This document shows positions 9,710-21,780 of a stretch of DNA of 64,000 nucleotides, piece by piece; the first letter of the stretch is position 1; each line of letters begins with the position of its first letter. The DNA lies in the NCBI GenBank assembly GCA_965153455.1, contig OZ234497.1, forward strand, positions 17,229,872 to 17,293,871. The letters are read 5' to 3'. The notes beneath the pieces are model-generated. The model saw only the letters and a list, made by a program, of their open reading frames with translations. It was not told the origin of the DNA and searched no databases. Source of the stretch: Sphagnum compactum (lineage: Eukaryota; Bryophyta; Sphagnopsida; Sphagnales). A program made the translations under genes and the position numbers.

Positions 9710-11498
9710 TGGATCGCACCAGTTCATGATTTGAACCAGCAATGCACTTCAAGTAAGCCTAACTTGGTCATAAATTTCTTTCATGGCATAGGCCTTGGGA
9801 AAAATGATGAATGGAAGGAAACATGGACATCCATAACCAGTGATGGCAAGCATGTATGTTGGCCACAAGAGTGGTTGCCAGCAGACTTGGCCAGTAAAAA
9901 TGGTAACAATGTTCAGATTCTTTCTCTATCATATGATTCTGCTCTTCTTGGTGCAAATGAGGATGTGACAGACATTGGAAAAAACCTCATCCAGAGCTTG
10001 GTGTGCGAAAGGTATGCCAATCTTATCCTGAATATCTTGTGTACAATACTTATTAGTAGTCTTGCTCCTAAAACCCATGCAAGCGTAACCACTGCCATAT
10101 GACTCATGCAAACTGCCCTTGAAATCTGTCTTTATTTGCATTGTCAATCTTGTAACATGAAGTTGGGTGTGGATGCCATTATAGTTTTGTCAAAGACATT
10201 GTAGCAAAGTCCATAATAATATGTTCAAGTAAGATTTAGGCTGTTTTACCTAAGGATGGTGTCCCCAAATTTGAAGAATTAAAAAAACCTGATATTGGCA
10301 CCTTTGACCTTTTAAAAAGGCCATCCTTTAATTGGTTAACTCTGAATAGTAATTGCATTCTATCACAGTAAGTAACAAATCATTGATAATGTCCAGAATC
10401 TAACAATACTTATGCAATTGTTGTAGATTCATTTGATGTTTGAAAATGACACTGTCTAATTTCATTCCGAATTTATTGATAACTTGGTCTATATTATGTG
10501 ATCTTGGATATACAAATTGGTGGGAGTTTTGAATTGCGCATTTATCAAGAAGGTATCTTAAACTGATGGCAGTAATGGGTTATGTGCAGTGAATATGAAC
10601 CCCTTTGGGAGGCCCCAATTGCATTAGTTGGTTACAGCTTCGGAGGTCTTGTTGTCAAAAGCTTGGTGGTTGAGGTTGGAAAGCGTGCTAAGCACGCTCG
10701 TGTTGTGAATGCTTTGGAGAGAGCATTGAAAGAAAGTTGTGAAAGTTTTTGGGGAATCTAAATGGGACCATATTTTATAGTGTACCGCATGCCAGTGGTA
10801 GAGAAGATTTCAAAGAGTACTTTATTTGGGAATGCAAAAATTCAATGCATCCAAGAAGAAGCAAATTACTAAGTCAGGCCTTTTGAGAAGTATGGATTGT
10901 TTCAATCAACAAATGGCATACCTTACAGAAGATTTTGACATTGCTGTAGAACCAAGCTTCATCATATATGCATTTGGTGAAGGATTGCCTGTTCCAGAAG
11001 TGGTAAGCTTTTCATTCAAAACCTTAGATATGTATCAAGGTGGATTTCATTCCAGATGTGCAAATCCACAGTAACTCGTTGCATGTAGAAACTGGGCATC
11101 CATGTTGCTGAACCAAAGTTCTGGAAACGTACTGGTTTTCAAGTCCTTTGGCGAGATGGAGGTTGGTTAGATGGCAGTGAAAAAGTTTTAAAGTTTGAAA
11201 GAGGTCTAATAGTTCCAAAGGGGTGAAGAGACTCAATCGTGCTTCCAGGTTGTAGGCAAGCTTAACATCAATTAATATTGTTTAGCTAATGCTCAAAGTA
11301 TTTTTGTGAATACAGGGATCTGTTTTAGTGCCATATGCCTCAGCTCAACAATTGGCACCCAGAAACCATTACAAGGTCAAGGATGCCGACCATTTGACGA
11401 TCCGCAAGCCATCTTCCCAGCAAGCCATAAACTACAGCCTACTGAAAGATGTTCTTCTGACTATCACGAAGGGAGTTCAAACACAACCCACCTGTTAG
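9710..11498 (+). pseudogene. SERAC1-like alpha/beta hydrolase, frameshifted
   Basis: Exon 9710-10011 encodes the N-terminal hydrolase segment: VINFFHGIG, the WP..WLPADL block and ILSLSYD, typical of SERAC1-like serine hydrolases/lipases. The next exon from 10590 joins in frame (AG+T) and carries the nucleophile elbow GYSFGG. At about 10746-10752 one T is missing from a homopolymer, which brings a TAA at 10759. The family match (YSVPHASG) continues in the next frame and shifts again near 10832 into the segment ending in YAFGEGLPVPE before a GTAAGC donor. A last exon from about 11316 carries LVPYASAQQL and DADHLTI with the expected catalytic histidine, ending at TAG 11496-11498. Two frame breaks in otherwise well conserved sequence indicate a recent pseudogene or assembly errors in homopolymers. 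Such hydrolases are fused to NB-ARC-LRR in liverworts, so the neighbourhood with receptors is notable. Confidence 0.7.
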
Positions 11499-11659
11499 AT
11501 GAAACATATTAGGTGAGAATTCAACAGAAATATATGCCTGCGTGTGGATTATTTCTTGGTTTCTCATTTCTTTTGAAATTCTTTCCCATTTTTGGAAACT
11601 TGTCTACAAATCCCCTTAGTACAACAGACTTACACTAGATGATGGATGTTTGATATCAG

Positions 11660-12507
11660 GATGCAAGATAAAGGGGGAAGCATGTGCACGAAGTCAGAAG
11701 AGTATGACAAGCCAGTAGTTGGTGAAATTGAAGCTGATGGTATTAAGGACGCACATTGCAAGGAACCAACAGTTGGTGAATCTGAAACTCCTGGAAGCAT
11801 GTTTGGGAAGTTGGAAACCAATGAAATTGCAACTGGTGGTGAAATCGGAACTCCTGGGAGCATGCTTCTGACGTTGGAAACCCATGAGATGCCAACAGGG
11901 GGTGAAATTGGAAACCCTGGAAGCATGTTCATGATGTTTGAAACCCATGAGATGCCAGCAAGTTGTGAAATTGGAACTCATGAAAGCATTGGTGCAGAGT
12001 TGGAAACCCATGAGATGCCAGCAAGTGGTGAAATTGGAACTGATGAAAACATCAGTGCAGAGTTGGAAACCCATGAGATGCCAGCAAGTGGTGAAATTGG
12101 AACTGATGAAAACATCAGTGCAGAGTTGGAAACCCATGAGATGCCAACATGTGGTGAAATTCAGTCTCCCAGATTCATGTTTGCAAAGTTGGAAACCCAT
12201 CAAACGCCAACAGTTGCTGAAATGGGAACCTTGGGGATGGACTTCCAAGTATATCAGCATGCTTCTGAATCATTGATTGCTTTTGGCTGGAGATTGTCAC
12301 TTGAAGATAATGCTTTGTAATTTTTTCCCTAGTGCTCATAGCATGTCAAGAATTGTGGGAGTTGGACTCAAATTTGCCAAGGTGGTTGTGAGCACAAATA
12401 ATTTAAATTTGAAAAGCATTGGCATTGGCAAAACAAGCTGGAAGAATGTATGGTCCAACTTTACTACACTGGACAAAAAGCTTGAAGTAATAAGCCTTGA
12501 TGGTGTG
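11660..12507 (+). pseudogene. Broken second copy of the 21-residue-repeat exon
   Basis: This copy starts after the acceptor GATATCAG at 11652-11659 and is homologous to 6825-7570 from about 11701 onward. It encodes seven to eight 21-residue repeats, one more than the first copy. At 12318 a G-to-T change makes a TAA stop, and the following T-run is two bases shorter than in copy A, so the frame is lost twice over. Homology ends abruptly near 12507, within the part that corresponds to residue 248 of the first copy. Everything beyond that is unrelated, so this is a truncated duplicate. Confidence 0.75.
11780..12225 (+). repeat. 63-bp tandem repeat (array B)
   Basis: Same 63-bp unit as at 6898-7297. 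Two adjacent units encoding GEIGTDENISAEL are almost identical to each other, which points to a recent unit duplication in this copy. Confidence 0.8.
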
Positions 12508-13682
12508 CAGTGCTGTCATGGTTTCCATTTGTTTCTGAGTTCCAGACACGACTGCTTTTCAACCAAGCATTCAGCAGAGGACTGCAAATTTCACGTATTC
12601 TTGCTGGTAGAAAGGAACTTTAGATTAACTAGTCACTGTGATGGGCATGATACCCCCTTGTGCTAAACGACCTAAACATCGGAGGTGACACAAGGGTGAA
12701 AAAACTGAAGAATTATACCTTGTTCCAGACAAACAATTTCAGGTATTTTGACATCATGCGAGAGATAAAATAGCATTTTGTAAACCAATCAACAGTCTGC
12801 ACAGTTGTTGCTGGAGCACCCAAAAAGGTAAAAGTACACACAACATGTACAGCCAGTTCCTCTCTGCGTTTTGGGATGTACATTTCTTTTGTAGAATGGC
12901 ACATTCAGTTTTGTAAAGTCTGGCCTTATCATCAGGCATGGGTGCTGCATCCAGCCACCCATATTGCTATTCTGGTTCATTATCTGTGAAACTTAAATTC
13001 CTTGAAAAATCGCTCACAAGTTGATACAAGATTTCTGTTGAAGAATAGATTTTTCACAGATAAATAATTTTTCTACAACTCCCCAATTGATGGGGTTTCG
13101 CTGAACCTAAAGCCAAAGTGCACTACTACAAATCATAGCACCCACCACATGTGGGTGGCACCCAAAACCAAAACCCATGTCCCCATAAAAGTACCCCTGA
13201 GTCTCCCCTAGAAATTGAAGATCAAAGCTCATAACTTTTTAAAAAACTCTTGATCAATCAATCTTGAGTCTAGTTCTTCATTAGTTTCCATGACTGATTC
13301 AAGTTGGAAGATTTCAGCAATTTTTTCTGCACATATCTTGGGTACATGCGTACTACTGCAACAAACCCATCAACAAAAACAAAAACAAAATTGTCATTCA
13401 ACAGGTATGTATGTCCCTCCCACATACCTGTTGGAGAAGCTTGGAAAAAAAAAAACACTTGGGAGCTTTGAGGAGCTTGGAGAAAACACCTATACATACA
13501 TACATACCTACCTACACACACTGCATGGGTTTTTTATCAATGGGTCTCTCCCCGGAAACTGAGGAAAAAAGTGGGAATTAAAAACACTTTTTTCTCTTCT
13601 TTTTTTCCTCACGAATAATATCTGAATTCTAGTGTGCCCCGCATTTGTGAGATGCTTTTGTAACGCGTTATCAAGAGAGGAA
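12508..13682. other. Non-coding stretch with no supported gene
   Basis: No ORF longer than about 130 codons and no family match. It contains A-rich and T-rich runs, and a short tetranucleotide tract (CATA/CCTA) near 13493-13515. Nothing else could be identified. Confidence 0.5.
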
Positions 13683-13812
13683 CTAGGTAGTCAGATTCTT
13701 CCGCTGCTGCTTCTTGAGCTTCTTCGTCTTCTTGTTCTTGTTCATCTTGTTGGCGGTGTACACGCGCGGCGAAAAGGGATCTCGCGGGAGTGACGGAAGA
13801 CCGTGCCAGGAG
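13683..13812 (-). pseudogene. Possible isolated C-terminal exon with lysine-rich tail
   Basis: Read on the - strand, a GC-richer patch follows an AG acceptor (13813-13814) and encodes about 42 residues ending at a TAG at 13685-13683. The tail is strongly basic (NKMNKNKKTKKLKKQQRKN). Composition differs sharply from the AT-rich surroundings, as expected for a captured exon or a remnant of a nuclear or nucleolar protein gene. No upstream exon was found, so this could equally be chance. Confidence 0.25.
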
Positions 13813-14096
13813 CTAGAGATTATTATCCCATATTGTTTGTTGTGCTACGTTTTCCACACGATGTTTTTTGACTGTTTATGCTGACCCATTGGTAGACGCC
13901 TGTATAGAAGCTCCCCTCGTAAGCCTATTTTGGCCTTGACTACCAAGGGAAGGATAGTGTGTTTAGATTCATTATAGAGTAAATAGTAGCTTAAGGAATT
14001 TTGGCCCGTAGGTAGTAGGTCTATTTTTATATGATGATTTCTGAAAGATGATATTTTGGTGCAACCTTGAAAAACTTTAGTTGTAAACACACAGTA

Positions 14097-14236
14097 GATT
14101 TGGAAAATGTTCAAAGGAATAAGAAAAAGGGAGAATTTACAAGATGTCAAGTTAGTTCAAACTAAGGAGATCTGGAAAATGTACAAAGGAATAAGAAAAA
14201 GGGCGAATTTACAACATGTCAAGTTAGTTCAAACTA
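14097..14236. repeat. 72-bp tandem duplication
   Basis: Two copies of a 72-bp unit starting GATTTGGAAAATG (14097) and GATCTGGAAAATG (14169), differing at a few positions. Confidence 0.85.
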
Positions 14237-16319
14237 ATGTCGAAATCTTTGCGCATGTTAAAAATTAACCATTGTTGTAGCAAGTCGGTCGTATTTCTCC
14301 ATGTCAAAAATCGACCATCTATAATAAATCGACCGTGGTGATCGGAGATGTGTCCCAAAGGGGTGAGAGTGGGGAAATAGCTAGGCCTACGACTACCATT
14401 TGACTTAAGATGGAAGATACTTGCATCATTTGCAATATGATTGAATTTTTTTTTAAAATAATCGAAAAAATTTAAATGAAAGTTTTTTAGCATTTTCAAG
14501 CTCCAAATGGCATTGGCACAATCGTGTAAAAACATATCAGCATGTTTAAGTAAACATTCAAACAGTGGAATGTCGGTCGCAATAACTCTTTTTTTTAACT
14601 TAAGTCACATCGAAGGCAATAACTCCTTGAGTTATGCAAGATCGAAAAAAAAGATTTGCCCACGTTGGGTTAGCAATGACAACGTTGACTAAGGTGCAGA
14701 TGCCATCTTTGGTGGGCGCAATGTCGATTTGTTAACAAAAGGGGTTGAACATGGTTGAAAGAAGCGCATGTAATTGTTTTTTTATTTATGTGTAAACTAG
14801 CATCTCACATAATGATAACAAAAATGTCGCAAATTGCATCATGGGTTCTTATGCACTCCTTGCTATGAGCACAATGTAAAAGGTGAATACCCATAGGGTT
14901 GAAGGGATATGTGAACACACATCAAAAGATACTTGCAATAAAGGGATGGGGGAATCCAAATCATGTACAAAACGTTGTGAAATAAAATCAAAGAAGATAA
15001 TTGAAAAGTTGGGAAAACTTGTCGTGTTATAAGGCCTACCCCTAGGCTAGAGATTATTTTACGGTTATGATATCTTGAATGATTTTGGTTTTTTTTAGAG
15101 GATTGTTTTTTAGATTATATTTTTTGCATGTTGAAATATTTGAATGTTTGTAATTTTTTTAAAAACATTTGTAGTTAAAATATTATTTAATGTAAATGAC
15201 AATAGCACACCTCTTATTTTTCTATTATTGTAATTTTTTTTATAATTAGCCCATTAATCTTATTAATTAGTTAATTAATTTTGAAGATTTTAAGTTGGAA
15301 ATTAGATTATTCCTCAAATACTTTTTAAAATTCTTTTTTTCTTTCCACAAAATTTTGGTCTTTGATTTTTTTTTAAAGCAATAGTTTTTACAAATAATAT
15401 AATTATGGCAAAGTTTACCATTTTTTTCACTCTTTATTTTTTTGAAATATAACCCTATTAGCGGGGGCAGATTGAACACATGTGGGGTTGAATGATTAAT
15501 TAATTTTGAAAATTCCATATTGAAAACTAGATTATTCCTGAATATTTCAAAAGATTCTTTATTTGCTTTCACAAAATTTTGCTATTTGAATTTCTACTAT
15601 AAAATTCAAACATCTCTATAAATACTATAATTAGGACAGCTTCACATTACGTCCTAGGGCCCAATTTTATAAGTCCTAAGAAGAGGCCAAGGAAATGAGG
15701 CTTGCGGGGTTTAGGATTCAAGATTATTATTCTTTGGGGGAGTTAGAACCATTATCACAAAAAACAATCGAGACTTGTAAATGAGGCTCTAATGTGAAGG
15801 ACTTGGTCCCAATTTGGAATTTCAAGACAAATCAAATTGCAAATACACTCAAGACTAAAAAAATCGAGCTTTAGTGTGAAGTGAATAATTTATTTTTGTG
15901 CTCAACTTCCAACTTAATACCATATCTCAGAATAAAAATAGATTTTCAAAAATACGATAGCACTGAGGCATTGGTACTTAGTACTTGTTGCTAGGGGTTC
16001 GGTGTTGAATAATTTTCGTGATAAGCCAGAATTTTTTTTTAACTGCATTTGTCATTCATGTTCTGGCGTCAAATAATTTGCCAAAGTATGAGTCTAATGT
16101 TAAATAAATCTCAACAAGTTGAATTGGAAATTTGTTTCTGTCATATGGGTTACTCAGGTTCGACCCTAAATTCTAATTGTTTACTATTTTATTGTTTACA
16201 ATTTTACGTCCATTTGGGACCAGAAAGTCCATTAAACGAAAGGTAGATCATGGAGGATAGATTGTCCTCTGGTACTGGCAACATGCCACAAACTTGGCCA
16301 AGGCGACCGTGTTCATAGT
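14237..16319. other. AT-rich non-coding region
   Basis: No supported gene. Two related segments of about 90 bp (around 15270-15360 and 15500-15590, sharing TTAATTTTGAA and TAGATTATTCCT) look like decayed copies of the same AT-rich element. A similar stretch occurs near 36300-36420. Confidence 0.4.
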
Positions 16320-18145
16320 CTACATGAGCTCAGCAAAAATGCTGGTGTGGGTGAGGGGCAGGGCCGAATAAAAGCGTTCCCTAACTTTCTGTGTATTTGG
16401 ACAAACAAGAAGCAAATGTTGTTCATCCTCAACCTTCCCCAAATCGTAGTCTCGACAAAGCCTTTCTGCGTATGGCATGCCCTTCCACGCACCTAGCACT
16501 ACCTCAAGCTGCGTGTTGCCACACCGAAACCGGGCCAGAGCTTTTCGCAACTGAACATAGCTAATGTCACACAAGTAGTTTTCGCTCTCGTACGACATAC
16601 CCTTGAAGCGCAAGTATCTTGTCTGCACGCTAGTCCCGATCTCAAGGTTGGTAAAGAGCTTTTCAATGTAAGCCAGCCACATATTATCCTTCACCCTTTT
16701 TACATTCAATATTGTGTGGGGAAAACCTGGAGGGGGTGGGGCCCCAGCCTCTTGGTTGATTGGGCCTCCTATTGTAGATCTAGCACCAACCGGCTGCACT
16801 AGTTGTAGCGCGACCAGCTTAGCCATTTGAACTCCCACCCGCATGTTGTGCGCATTGCACCAAAGTACTTAACTCTCGGCCCAGCCTCTCACCCCTGCTA
16901 GACGGGTCGGATGTATGTGCGTTGTCCCAAGAACCGTTCCCAACGGCAGTTGAGCAGTCCTTGTCTGGAGCGCACAGGTCGTTGCAAACTTAGGCGCCAT
17001 TTCCAACGACGGTTGAACCGAAGGTAGAAAACCTGCCACCTCTTGGGCTGATTCTTGAATAGCCATTTTTTCACAAATCTAACCCAACATTTCTTTTTCG
17101 CAGCAAGCATAGCGAGCTAGGCTTCCCATGCCTTTCCCAAGATGCGGTCTTTAGTGACCATGCTCACACGGTTATAGTACAACAGCGTTTGTCCCCATGT
17201 AAAGTGTTCAAAGGGGAATTTGCCAAATTCCGCCAACACGATGGATGTGCTGGTTGTTTTTCACACACGAGCAAAGACTTGAAAAACCCTCGGTACACTA
17301 CTTCAATAGCCTCTATTTTCTTGGAGTGCACCCAAACCTCACAGGCATAGCTTGTTGTGGAACGCACCAACGTGTTGAAGAGGTCACACCGTAACTGGAC
17401 GTCCATAATATGTAGCTCCGCACAGCGGCGATTTAGTGCGAACAACGAGCGCCTACTGGTAGTTGCTAGATGTTCCATTGCATTGTCCAAGTTCGGGGTG
17501 GTCTCGAGCAGGATCCCCAGGTATTTGAAGGTCAGCACACACTCAATAGCGTCACCTTCAAACACAAACTCTTGGCATGGGTGAACAGAGTTGAACACCA
17601 TGACTTTTATTTTTTTCACGTTCACTGTAAGTCCACGTTCAGCACAAAACTGCTGGAGCGCGTCTAACTATTGTTGTAGTCCCACCTATGACTCCGACAT
17701 TAGAGCAAGGTCATCTGCAAAAAGCAACAGCCATACGTGCACGTCTGCTAGGGCCGGTGCTTCGCATTCTCTGCCGTCCAAGCGCCCCTCTAAAGAATCC
17801 ACTTATAGCCCAAACAGTAGGGGGCTAAGAGGGTAACCTTGCTTCACACCTTGCTGGCACCTGAAGCTAGAGGTGACACCCTCGTTCGGGTGATTGCTGC
17901 GTACGCTATCCTTGGCATACATTGCCTGCAGGCATCGCTAGAAAGGTCCCTCCACCTCGAGGCCAGCCAACACTTCTCATAGCACTTCACGCGGCACAAT
18001 ATCAAACGCCTTTTTGAAGTGCACAAAGCAATAATAAAGTGACTTCTTTTTTGCCTTGTTCTGTTCTATCAAAGTTCGAAGTATGAAGAATTGGTCAGTA
18101 ATGCGGTAATCTTTGCGAAACCCAGCTTGACTCAGCTTTCATTCT
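16320..18145 (-). mobile_element. LINE-type non-LTR retrotransposon remnant (reverse transcriptase 3' half)
   Basis: Read on the - strand from about 18145, a single frame with several stops encodes reverse transcriptase signatures: LSQAGFRKDYRITDQ, FVHFKKAFDIVPREV, QGVKQGYPLSPLLFG and LFADDLAL (the catalytic YADD box as FADD). The 'KVMVFN...FKYLGI' block follows at 17625-17500. The 3' part (16844-16320) encodes the RARFRCG/LE-type tail and a cysteine-containing segment like the zinc-binding end of LINE reverse transcriptases. The 5' half (endonuclease, ORF1) is absent, as is typical for 5'-truncated insertions. In-frame stops (for example near 17983, 17940, 17806 and 17686) show it is dead. 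Confidence 0.85.
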
Positions 18146-18318
18146 ATTCCAAAAAGAGAGTGAAAATCTTTCTTAATGAAAAAATTGAGAAAGAATTGAA
18201 TGTGCTGGAAATTCTCAAGAATTTAAGAATTAGAAGGTGTTGAAGCCAGTTAGCAGCCCCTACTCATTTGAATAGTGAGTGGGACCTGGATTGAATACTA
18301 AGTAGGGTTTTCCTTAAA

Positions 18319-18535
18319 GTCACCCTGTCTTCACCCTCTCTTTGGGCCTCCTTTCACCCCCTATCCCCTGTTTGAGTCAGGTTCGCAAGGTAATGAAATT
18401 TTGTTAAATCTGGGTATGAAATGCTGAAACTTAGCATTTAATGCACAAGATTCAAGGTAATTATAGTAGTTATACAGTTATGAGCAGTGCAAATATATGT
18501 AGTAGCAGTGGAGGCGCTCAGGAAAAAGGAAAGAG
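18319..18535. repeat. Dispersed repeat, copy 1
   Basis: Roughly 210 bp matching 22744-22950 in the same orientation. Shared blocks include a pyrimidine-rich start (GTCACCCT.TCTTC), AGCATTTAATGCAC and ATATATGTAGTAGCAGTGGAGG. It is probably part of an old transposon whose family cannot be told. Confidence 0.7.
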
Positions 18536-18649
18536 GGGGTCAAAACAAGATGAAACTAGTGCATGTCCAAGTTTCACCCCCCTTAATGCTAAAGGGGTAT
18601 ATGGTTTATGGTTTTCGGTTTTTTAGGGTACTTTTTTGCAGTTTTTTTA

Positions 18650-20357
18650 AAAATCTCACTCAGTTTTGGACCAAACTCAGGGTTCTGGTGCTGTGTTTTC
18701 CTGATTCTATGAAAAATTCTATTATTATTTGATTGTTGAAATTATAAAATAATCAAATTGAGGTTGTTAAACTCATTTTATTGAATTAAATATTTCAGAA
18801 AAATTGTGAATTACCAATGGCAAGTACCACACATTATAAGAAGGAAGTTCCATTCATAAGTATGATGGGAACATCACAAATTACAATGTATATTCCACAA
18901 ATTACAACATGAATTCCACAAATTACAACATGTATGCCCCTCCCCCTGCCCCCACCCACCTTAGGAAAGATGCTACGGTCACCGACTTCCATAGTACAAT
19001 GGAGCAAGTTCCCTTAGGCCATGGGCCATCTTGAGGGCTGATCAAGCCAGCCAAGGTCTGCATTATTTCAGAGTAAACCAATGGTACCATGGTAGGTAGA
19101 GGTACCAATGTGGGTGCTAGTTCACCATGGCTGGTTAAACTGGGCCTCTTATAGTGTAGCTATGTTTAATTCGGTAAATCACGGTTTTAGTCTTAGGATA
19201 GGGATATTCATAATGGATGCCATAGTACAAGGGCAGCTTCAACATATGTTTTTCAAATACTTATTTAAATTTCAAGATACCATATCATCATAAAGTAAAA
19301 TATTTTAATAGATTAATTTTCTATTTTCCTTCTCAAAAAAATTCTTTGAAAAAAATATTGTTTGAAAATTTCAACATGTCTACAAATAATTTAGGATCAT
19401 CTCCTTATGTACTCCCTACCTGCCTTCCCTGCCTTCGAGCAGCTTGTACCTGGACTGCTTGGATTTTGTAAGGGATTTTGTAAACTAAAGGACCCAGTGA
19501 ATGTCAAGTACTTCTTGGCTAGAGTGAAACAGGACCCAGCATGAGCACTCTACAGGATGGATGATGCGTGGATGGGAAACACTTTTTTGATTGTATTCCT
19601 GTCCCATTGCTAACTATGGTGGTTAGCTAACTTGGTATTAACCATCCACATGCATTTTAACTACCTAGTAAACCACCAAGTGCCTTGCCTATGAAACTTG
19701 CCCAGTTATATCGGTATTGTGAGTGGGAAGTAGGAGTGCATTTCAGAGTCTAAAAAAGTTAAGGATCTTGACACCCTAGTCACTTTTCACCAGCCCAACA
19801 AAAAATATTAAATATACATCATGTAAGAACTGGAACCGGCCGAGTCTCACAAAAAATGTTGGTAAATGTTGATCTTCTAGCACTAGTTTATTCTTTTATT
19901 TTCTACTTCCACATATTGCTCCCAAACATTGAAAATTTGTAATAATATCAAACTAAAAAATTCAAAGAGTAAACACCAACAAGAGTATGTATTCTAGAAT
20001 TCATGTATGCACCATTATTACATCAACAGTAATCTGAAAACAAAATTCAAACCATATGGAACTGAAAACAAAAACAAAACAAGTATAAAAAAACACAAAT
20101 GTTCTTCTCCTCAAAATTTTCCTTCCACTTCTCTCATGAACTTATCTTACTCTTCAAAAATAATTTACTTCCTAATGATTAACAACTCATAACTCCTTCA
20201 ATAGTCCTTCCTAATTTCTTGGCAATTCAAATTGTCCACCAACTAATCTTCATCATTTAAACCTATGTTGCCATCGTGTCCTCCAGTGGCATTGCCTTCT
20301 ATCCACTCACTACACCTTTGTTCACTCTATCCAATGGTAACAGTATAATTCTACCCT
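18650..20357. other. Non-coding AT-rich region
   Basis: No gene or recognisable element is supported between the dispersed repeat and the LTR-element end at 20358. Confidence 0.4.
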
Positions 20358-20400
20358 TAACATTATCCCCTTGTACTTTGGATTCCATCCTTGAAATCCT
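20358..20400 (-). mobile_element. Possible 3' end of a decayed LTR retrotransposon (polypurine tract)
   Basis: On the - strand the sequence runs from AAGGATGGAATCCAAAG through an A/G-rich tract into GGGGATAATGTTAAGGG. The pattern, a purine-rich tract directly followed by a TGTTA-type LTR start, resembles those at 28440-28490 and 33711-33758. No matching second LTR was identified. Confidence 0.35.
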
Positions 20401-21229
20401 ATGGATCGTAAAGTATAAAACTACATTAACAAATAACAACTACAAAATCATTCCAACTATTTTAAATGGATTAAGTGTTCTTCCTAAACCACTACTATAA
20501 TTTGTTGTGTTATAATATTGAAACCTTGAGCTATGATTTTTCTCCTTTTCCTATAGATAATCCCTCGTTTTAAGGTTGAATCTAAGGAATATGTTGATGT
20601 AGTACACCTCTTCAATGGTCTTTGTTTGACCATTATTTTCTTCCTTTGGAAATGTGTTATAAGTCATAATAGTTGTACCATAAATTCTAGACTAATATAC
20701 AATCTGCATTGCCATATACTCAATTGAATTTATAGTTTCAAATACCTAGTATTACAACTGCTCTTAAATTTCCAATAGTTTGTTCCACTATTTGGACCTC
20801 TTCTTGGTCAACAAAAAAATCCTCCATTGTAGCTCCTCCCTTCATTTCTTCAAGCACTACTTATTACACCTTTATTGTTTTTTCACTTATGCCCACCTAA
20901 AACTGGTCCATGTTTAATTGTATAACACTATTTTTTGGAGTTACAAAAGGAGATTCATGAATAAACTAGGGATATGCTTCCCTATATGCTTTGAGTTTCC
21001 TTCTATATTTTACCTCATTTTCTTTATGTTCATCAAGCCACACTACACTTAGATCCCACCAAACGTCAATGTCTAATGCACCTAGTTCCATGGACTTCTA
21101 TTTAATCCTAAAGATCCAATATTCCGCATTAGCATCTTGTCATACTCCGAAAGTTGATGCTTGGAAAGGTATGGCTCTATGCTCGTTAGCTTGTCCATAT
21201 TGATTTGTATATGTTGGGCATCATGCTGA

Positions 21230-21780
21230 AATGATTGTATCATTCAATTATAAGAAGCTTGAGTTTGTTCCTTGGTAAATAATGTTTTATTCTTTTGATG
21301 TACAACAACCTAAATTTCATGTTTGAGTTTTAAAATCTCTACATCATGTTCTTTTATATTGTGTTCTCGACTATTGTTATCCCATCATAATGTTATAGCT
21401 TGAGGTTCAAATTCATGTGCGTGTTTTTTCAAATCTCAATATCGTTGATCCTCCTTTTCTTGATTCTACTTCAATAAATCTCTCTCCTCCCTTATTTTGT
21501 CCATAGATTATAGTTGTTGCTCCAATTATGCTTCTCTTGACTCATTTGAAATAAGTCCATCTCTACCTTGTTCAACTATTATTCCTTTGCTTATAACTTT
21601 TCTGTTTGAACTTCATTGATCATGACCTTAGGTCTTAGGGATCCCAATTTTTATACTATAGATTCAAGTTTGGTATCCAATTCCAACTTTTCTACTTCAT
21701 GTTTATTTTGTTGCAACTTGAATCCTGACAACTCAATCATCATTTGTTCCATCTTCTTGTTGTAATGTGCCCCCAAGGGG
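21230..21780 (-). pseudogene. Decayed coding sequence with coiled-coil-like segments
   Basis: On the - strand, stretches such as EVEKLELDTKLES and EHDVEILKLKHEI are interrupted by many stops. They look like the remains of a charged coiled-coil protein, possibly encoded inside an LTR element whose end is at 20358. No family could be assigned. Confidence 0.25.
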
